DNA of 64,000 nucleotides from Ranitomeya variabilis (taxonomy: Eukaryota > Chordata > Amphibia > Anura > Dendrobatidae). Position numbers and translations under genes: made by a program. The notes under the pieces were generated by a model. It saw nothing but the letters and a program-made list of their open reading frames with translations. It was not told the DNA's origin and did no database searches. The stretch spans positions 789,808,775 through 789,872,774 of the forward strand of contig NC_135232.1 in assembly GCF_051348905.1 (NCBI RefSeq), written 5' to 3'. This document shows, in pieces, positions 60,044 through 64,000 of the stretch; positions within the stretch are counted from its first letter, which is position 1; every line of letters starts with the position of its first letter.

Positions 60044-61377
60044 CAAAGGTGTATTTTAAAGTTTGTGTGACATTCATACTTTGTCTCAGTTGTTGGAAAT
60101 ATGAAAAAGGAAAAAAAATGTATCAGATCTGCGCTTCATATTAACATTTAGAGAAAATTAGAAGCCGTATTTAGGTTTGAACTTGTCAAAGAACGTAGAA
60201 GGAGCAGATACTAAAGGCTCATTGACACAAACAATAGCATATAGGGCACAATAAATTATTGCATATTGTTTGTCTAGTAATTGGTGTTCTGTTTCCTGTT
60301 TTCAGTAGTCCCAAGTTCTTTTTTTAATTTGAACCTTTTTAAAAGTCATTTTTGTATGTGTTTACAAGATATGCAAAACGTGGACATTCTTTGGCTAAAA
60401 AGTGTCGAAATAAGTTTAAAGATGAGAACAGAGTGATATCAGCTGCCTTGTCCTCATAAACACTTTCTGCTTCGCTAACGAGATCACTGAAATCATGTAA
60501 GCAGGTAATTTTTGGAGAGCCGAAATTCAGTGGAAATGAGTTTTTTGTTATTAAGTTAATTTTTATGGTAAGAAATTAGTTTATAATTTTGGACAAATCA
60601 TCTGATCTCTTTTCATAATAATCTAGCGTTAACACAAATTACCACTATAAAATCTGAAGCAGTAAACTTTGTGAAAGCCAAATTTTGTATCAGTCTGAAA
60701 TCTTTTGGCCATTAATGTACAGTCCTAGATATTTTTAGAAAAACTGTAAAAGGAAAAAATGAGGAAAGGAAAAACTTCTAAAGAAAAGCATAGCTGACTT
60801 CTAAAATCAGGATATCTAGCAGGAGCACTCCAGAAAATTTCCCTGCATTTATTTGGACTAAAACAAATGTTCTCTGATAGTCTTATCATATGGCTAAAAT
60901 TATTTCCTTTGTTTTGACTAATATCCTTCCCAAACCAGTGTCCCATTAGCGTACAACGAAACTGATGTTCCAAGCCATTTTTCTAGGCTTAAGTTCCTAA
61001 GGGTCAGAGGCTACTGCATTGAAGCTGTAGAAAGTAAAAAAGATCAAAGCTTGAGAGTCAGAAACCAGCAAAATCAACCCCTTTTGTGGTCTTGCATACA
61101 TTACTGTGCCACATTTTACCAACAGGGAACTCTGTTAGTAATTTATAATGAACTCCTGGCATGTAAGACTAAAAAAGTGCATGTAATGAGTTTTAGTATG
61201 AAATAGATCTTTCCCTTTTACATTATATGTATTTTCTTTCTGATCAGTTTTACCTTTACAAATAAGAAAACAAAAGCAAAGTTCCATAGAGAAAAGAAAT
61301 CTTTCTGTTATCCAGTCATCAGGAAAATGTTGAGTATCTAGATTTGACAAAACACCTACTTCAAGTAAGAGACTTGT

Positions 61378-61463
61378 GGCTCTGTGGCGCAATGGATAGC
61401 GCATTGGACTTCTAGGGAACTGATGTGATTCAAAGGTTGTGGGTTCGAGTCCCACCAGAGTCG
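61378..61463 (+). tRNA. tRNA-Arg-TCT: tRNA-Arg(UCU) gene 38
   Basis: Standard G57 version with TATATGTATTTTC upstream. It has the AAAATTTATCAG marker downstream but no 133-bp duplication, unlike other units with that marker. Confidence 0.97.
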
Positions 61464-62789
61464 TATTTTAAAGTTTGTGTGACATTCATACTTTGTCTCA
61501 GTTGTTGGAAATATGAAAAAGGAAAAAAAATTTATCAGATCTGCGCTTCATATTAACATTTAGAGAAAATTAGAAGCCGTATTTAGGTTTGAACTTGTCA
61601 AAGAACGTAGAAGGAGCAGATACTAAAGGCTCATTGACACAAACAATAGCATATAGGGCACAATAAATTATTGCATATTGTTTGTCTAGTAATTGGTGTT
61701 CTGTTTCCTGTTTTCAGTAGTCCCAAGTTCTTTTTTTAATTTGAACCTTTTTAAAAGTCATTTTTGTATGTGTTTACAAGATATGCAAAACGTGGACATT
61801 CTTTGGCTAAAAAGTGTCGAAATAAGTTTAAAGATGAGAACAGAGTGATATCAGCTGCCTTGTCCTCATAAACACTTTCTGCTTCGCTAACGAGATCACT
61901 GAAATCATGTAAGCAGGTAATTTTTGGAGAGCCGAAATTCAGTGGAAATGAGTTTTTTGTTATTAAGTTAATTTTTATGGTAAGAAATTAGTTTATAATT
62001 TTGGACAAATCATCTGATCTCTTTTCATAATAATCTAGCGTTAACACAAATTACCACTATAAAATCTGAAGCAGTAAACTTTGTGAAAGCCAAATTTTGT
62101 ATCAGTCTGAAATCTTTTGGCCATTAATGTACAGTCCTAGATATTTTTAGAAAAACTGTAAAAGGAAAAAATGAGGAAAGGAAAAACTTCTAAAGAAAAG
62201 CATAGCTGACTTCTAAAATCAGGATATCTAGCAGGAGCACTCCAGAAAATTTCCCTGCATTTATTTGGACTAAAACAAATGTTCTCTGATAGTCTTATCA
62301 TATGGCTAAAATTATTTCCTTTGTTTTGACTAATATCCTTCCCAAACCAGTGTCCCATTAGCGTACAACGAAACTGATGTTCCAAGCCATTTTTCTAGGC
62401 TTAAGTTCCTAAGGGTCAGAGGCTACTGCATTGAAGCTGTAGAAAGTAAAAAAGATCAAAGCTTGAGAGTCAGAAACCAGCAAAATCAACCCCTTTTGTG
62501 GTCTTGCATACATTACTGTGCCACATTTTACCAACAGGGAACTCTGTTAGTAATTTATAATGAACTCCTGGCATGTAAGACTAAAAAAGTGCATGTAATG
62601 AGTTTTAGTATGAAATAGATCTTTCCCTTTTACATTATATGTATTTTCTTTCTGATCAGTTTTACCTTTACAAATAAGAAAACAAAAGCAAAGTTCCATA
62701 GAGAAAAGAAATCTTTCTGTTATCCAGTCATCAGGAAAATGTTGAGTATCTAGATTTGACAAAACACCTACTTCAAGTAAGAGACTTGT

Positions 62790-62875
62790 GGCTCTGTGGC
62801 GCAATGGATAGCGCATTGGACTTCTAGGGAACTGATGTGATTCAAAGGTTGTGGGTTCGAGTCCCACCAGAGTCG
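62790..62875 (+). tRNA. tRNA-Arg-TCT: tRNA-Arg(UCU) gene 39
   Basis: Standard G57 version; last tRNA in the window. Its unit is nearly identical to the previous one. Confidence 0.97.
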
Positions 62876-62990
62876 TATTTTAAAGTTTGTGTGACATTCA
62901 TACTTTGTCTCAGTTGTTGGAAATATGAAAAAGGAAAAAAAATTTATCAGATCTGCGCTTCATATTAACATTTAGAGAAAATTAGAAGTC

Positions 62991-63008
62991 CGAGTCCCAC
63001 CAGAGTCG
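62991..63008 (+). pseudogene. tRNA-Arg 3' fragment (after gene 39)
   Basis: 18-nt fragment plus TTTT; the last of the 16. Confidence 0.87.
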
Positions 63009-64000
63009 TATTTTAAAGTTTGTGTGACATTCATACTTTGTCTCAGTTGTTGGAAATATGAAAAAGGAAAAAAAATGTATCAGATCTGCGCTTCATATTA
63101 ACATTTAGAGAAAATTAGAAGCCGTATTTAGGTTTGAACTTGTCATAGAACGTAGAAGGAGCAGATACTAAAGGCTCATTGACACAAACAATAGCATATA
63201 GGGCACAATAAATTATTGCATATTGTTTGTCTAGTGATTGGTGTTCTGTTTCCTGTTTTCAGTAGTCCCAAGTTCTTTTTTTAATTTGAACCTTTTTAAA
63301 AGTCATTTTTGTATGTGTTTACAAGATATGCAAAACGTGGACATTCTTTGGCTAAAAAGTGTCGAAATAAGTTTAAAGATGAGAACAGAGTGATATCAGC
63401 TGCCTTGTCCTCATAAACACTTTCTGCTTCGCTAACGAGATCACTGAAATCATGTAAGCAGGTAATTTTTGGAGAGCCGAAATTCAGTGGAAATGAGTTT
63501 TTTGTTATTAAGTTAATTTTTATGGTAAGAAATTAGTTTATAATTTTGGACAAATCATCTGATCTCTTTTCATAATAATCTAGCGTTAACACAAATTACC
63601 ACTATAAAATCTGAAGCAGTAAACTTTGTGAAAGCCAAATTTTGTATCAGTCTGAAATCTTTTGGCCATTAATGTACAGTCCTAGATATTTTTAGAAAAA
63701 CTGTAAAAGGAAAAAATGAGGAAAGGAAAAACTTCTAAAGAAAAGCATTGCTGACTTCTAAAATCAGGATATCTAGCAGGAGCACTCCAGAAAATTTCCC
63801 TGCATTTATTTGGACTAAAACAAATGTTCTCTGATAGTCTTATCATATGGCTAAAATTATTTCCTTTGTTTTGACTAATATCCTTCCCAAACCAGTGTCC
63901 CATTAGCGTACAACGAAACTGATGTTCCAAGCCATTTTTCTAGGCTTAAGTTCCTAAGGGTCAGTGGCTACTGCATTGAAGCTGTAGAAAGTAAAAAAGA
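63009..64000 (+). repeat. Partial tRNA unit spacer at window end
   Basis: Ordinary spacer sequence up to GAAAGTAAAAAAGA. By position the next tRNA would begin about 335 bp beyond the window. Confidence 0.9.

Larger units (their letters stand above)
59615..60066 (+). repeat. 226-bp tandem duplication across a tRNA gene
   Basis: The segment starting TCTTTCTGATCAG at 59615 starts again at 59841, directly after the acceptor strand of gene 36; the join shares the bases TC. It duplicated most of the tRNA leader and gene, and the second gene then lost its 3' end. Confidence 0.92.
10098..64000 (+). repeat. Main tandem array of tRNA-Arg(UCU) units
   Basis: Head-to-tail units of 1,412 bp (basic), 1,545 bp (with a 133-bp duplication) or 1,426 bp (with a 14-bp net insertion), all in the same orientation and only a few bases different from each other. 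Each spacer of about 1.33 kb is AT-rich and carries the inverted repeat described at 3467-3513, T-rich runs, and no recognised second gene. The minus-strand frames of 82 and 106 codons that recur in each unit are the spacer and the tRNA gene read backwards. The array continues beyond the window. Confidence 0.97.

Noticed and set aside
10098-64000. CRISPR-like regular spacing
   Set aside because: The repeats are 1.4-kb gene units in a eukaryotic tDNA array; there are no short repeats with unique spacers.

Overview
The window is almost entirely non-protein-coding and repetitive. It looks like nuclear DNA of a vertebrate, most likely a frog or toad. The repeated gene is an intron-containing tRNA-Arg(UCU) of the vertebrate type, and the interspersed repeats (TTAA-flanked elements ending in CCCCTTC, chains of GC-rich hairpins, a TTAGGG-like tract) resemble families I associate with large anuran genomes. 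The species guess is from memory and was not searched. No convincing protein-coding gene was found.

Layout. Positions 1-2118 are the 3' part of a non-autonomous DNA transposon. Positions 2119-3578 are one tRNA repeat unit. Positions 3579-4870 are a second unit whose middle, including its tRNA gene, has been replaced by 929 bp of other repeat DNA. Positions 4871-8640 hold a complete second copy of the transposon (3,762 bp) with TTAA on both sides. Positions 8641-10097 are the next tRNA unit. The first 10.1 kb is therefore a tandem duplication (period about 6,518 bp) of transposon plus tRNA unit, nearly identical between copies. From 10098 to the end runs a head-to-tail array of tRNA-Arg units with a basic length of 1,412 bp (86-nt gene plus about 1.33 kb of spacer).

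I count 39 tRNA-Arg loci, all on the + strand: 36 with the normal 86-nt structure, one with a 2-nt insertion in the variable region (24111), one that has lost its discriminator base and normal 3' flank (59758), and one truncated before the T arm (59984). Each good copy has an A box, a 13-nt intron 3' of the anticodon loop, a B box and a TTTT terminator. Many units are 1,545 bp because of a 133-bp tandem duplication that starts inside the T loop; each leaves an 18-nt tRNA 3' fragment with its own terminator downstream of the gene (16 cases).

The array has higher-order structure. A block of eight units (11,842 bp) is repeated in tandem at about 24.55-36.40 kb and 36.40-48.24 kb, and the match continues to about 49.69 kb; a looser five-unit pattern links about 16-23 kb with 24-30 kb. 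Sequence classes of the tRNA (U11, A57, A59, A19) travel with spacer and intron markers. This fits repeated unequal exchange and local duplication, probably raising the dosage of one AGA-decoding tRNA. Whether the copies are transcribed cannot be told from the sequence.
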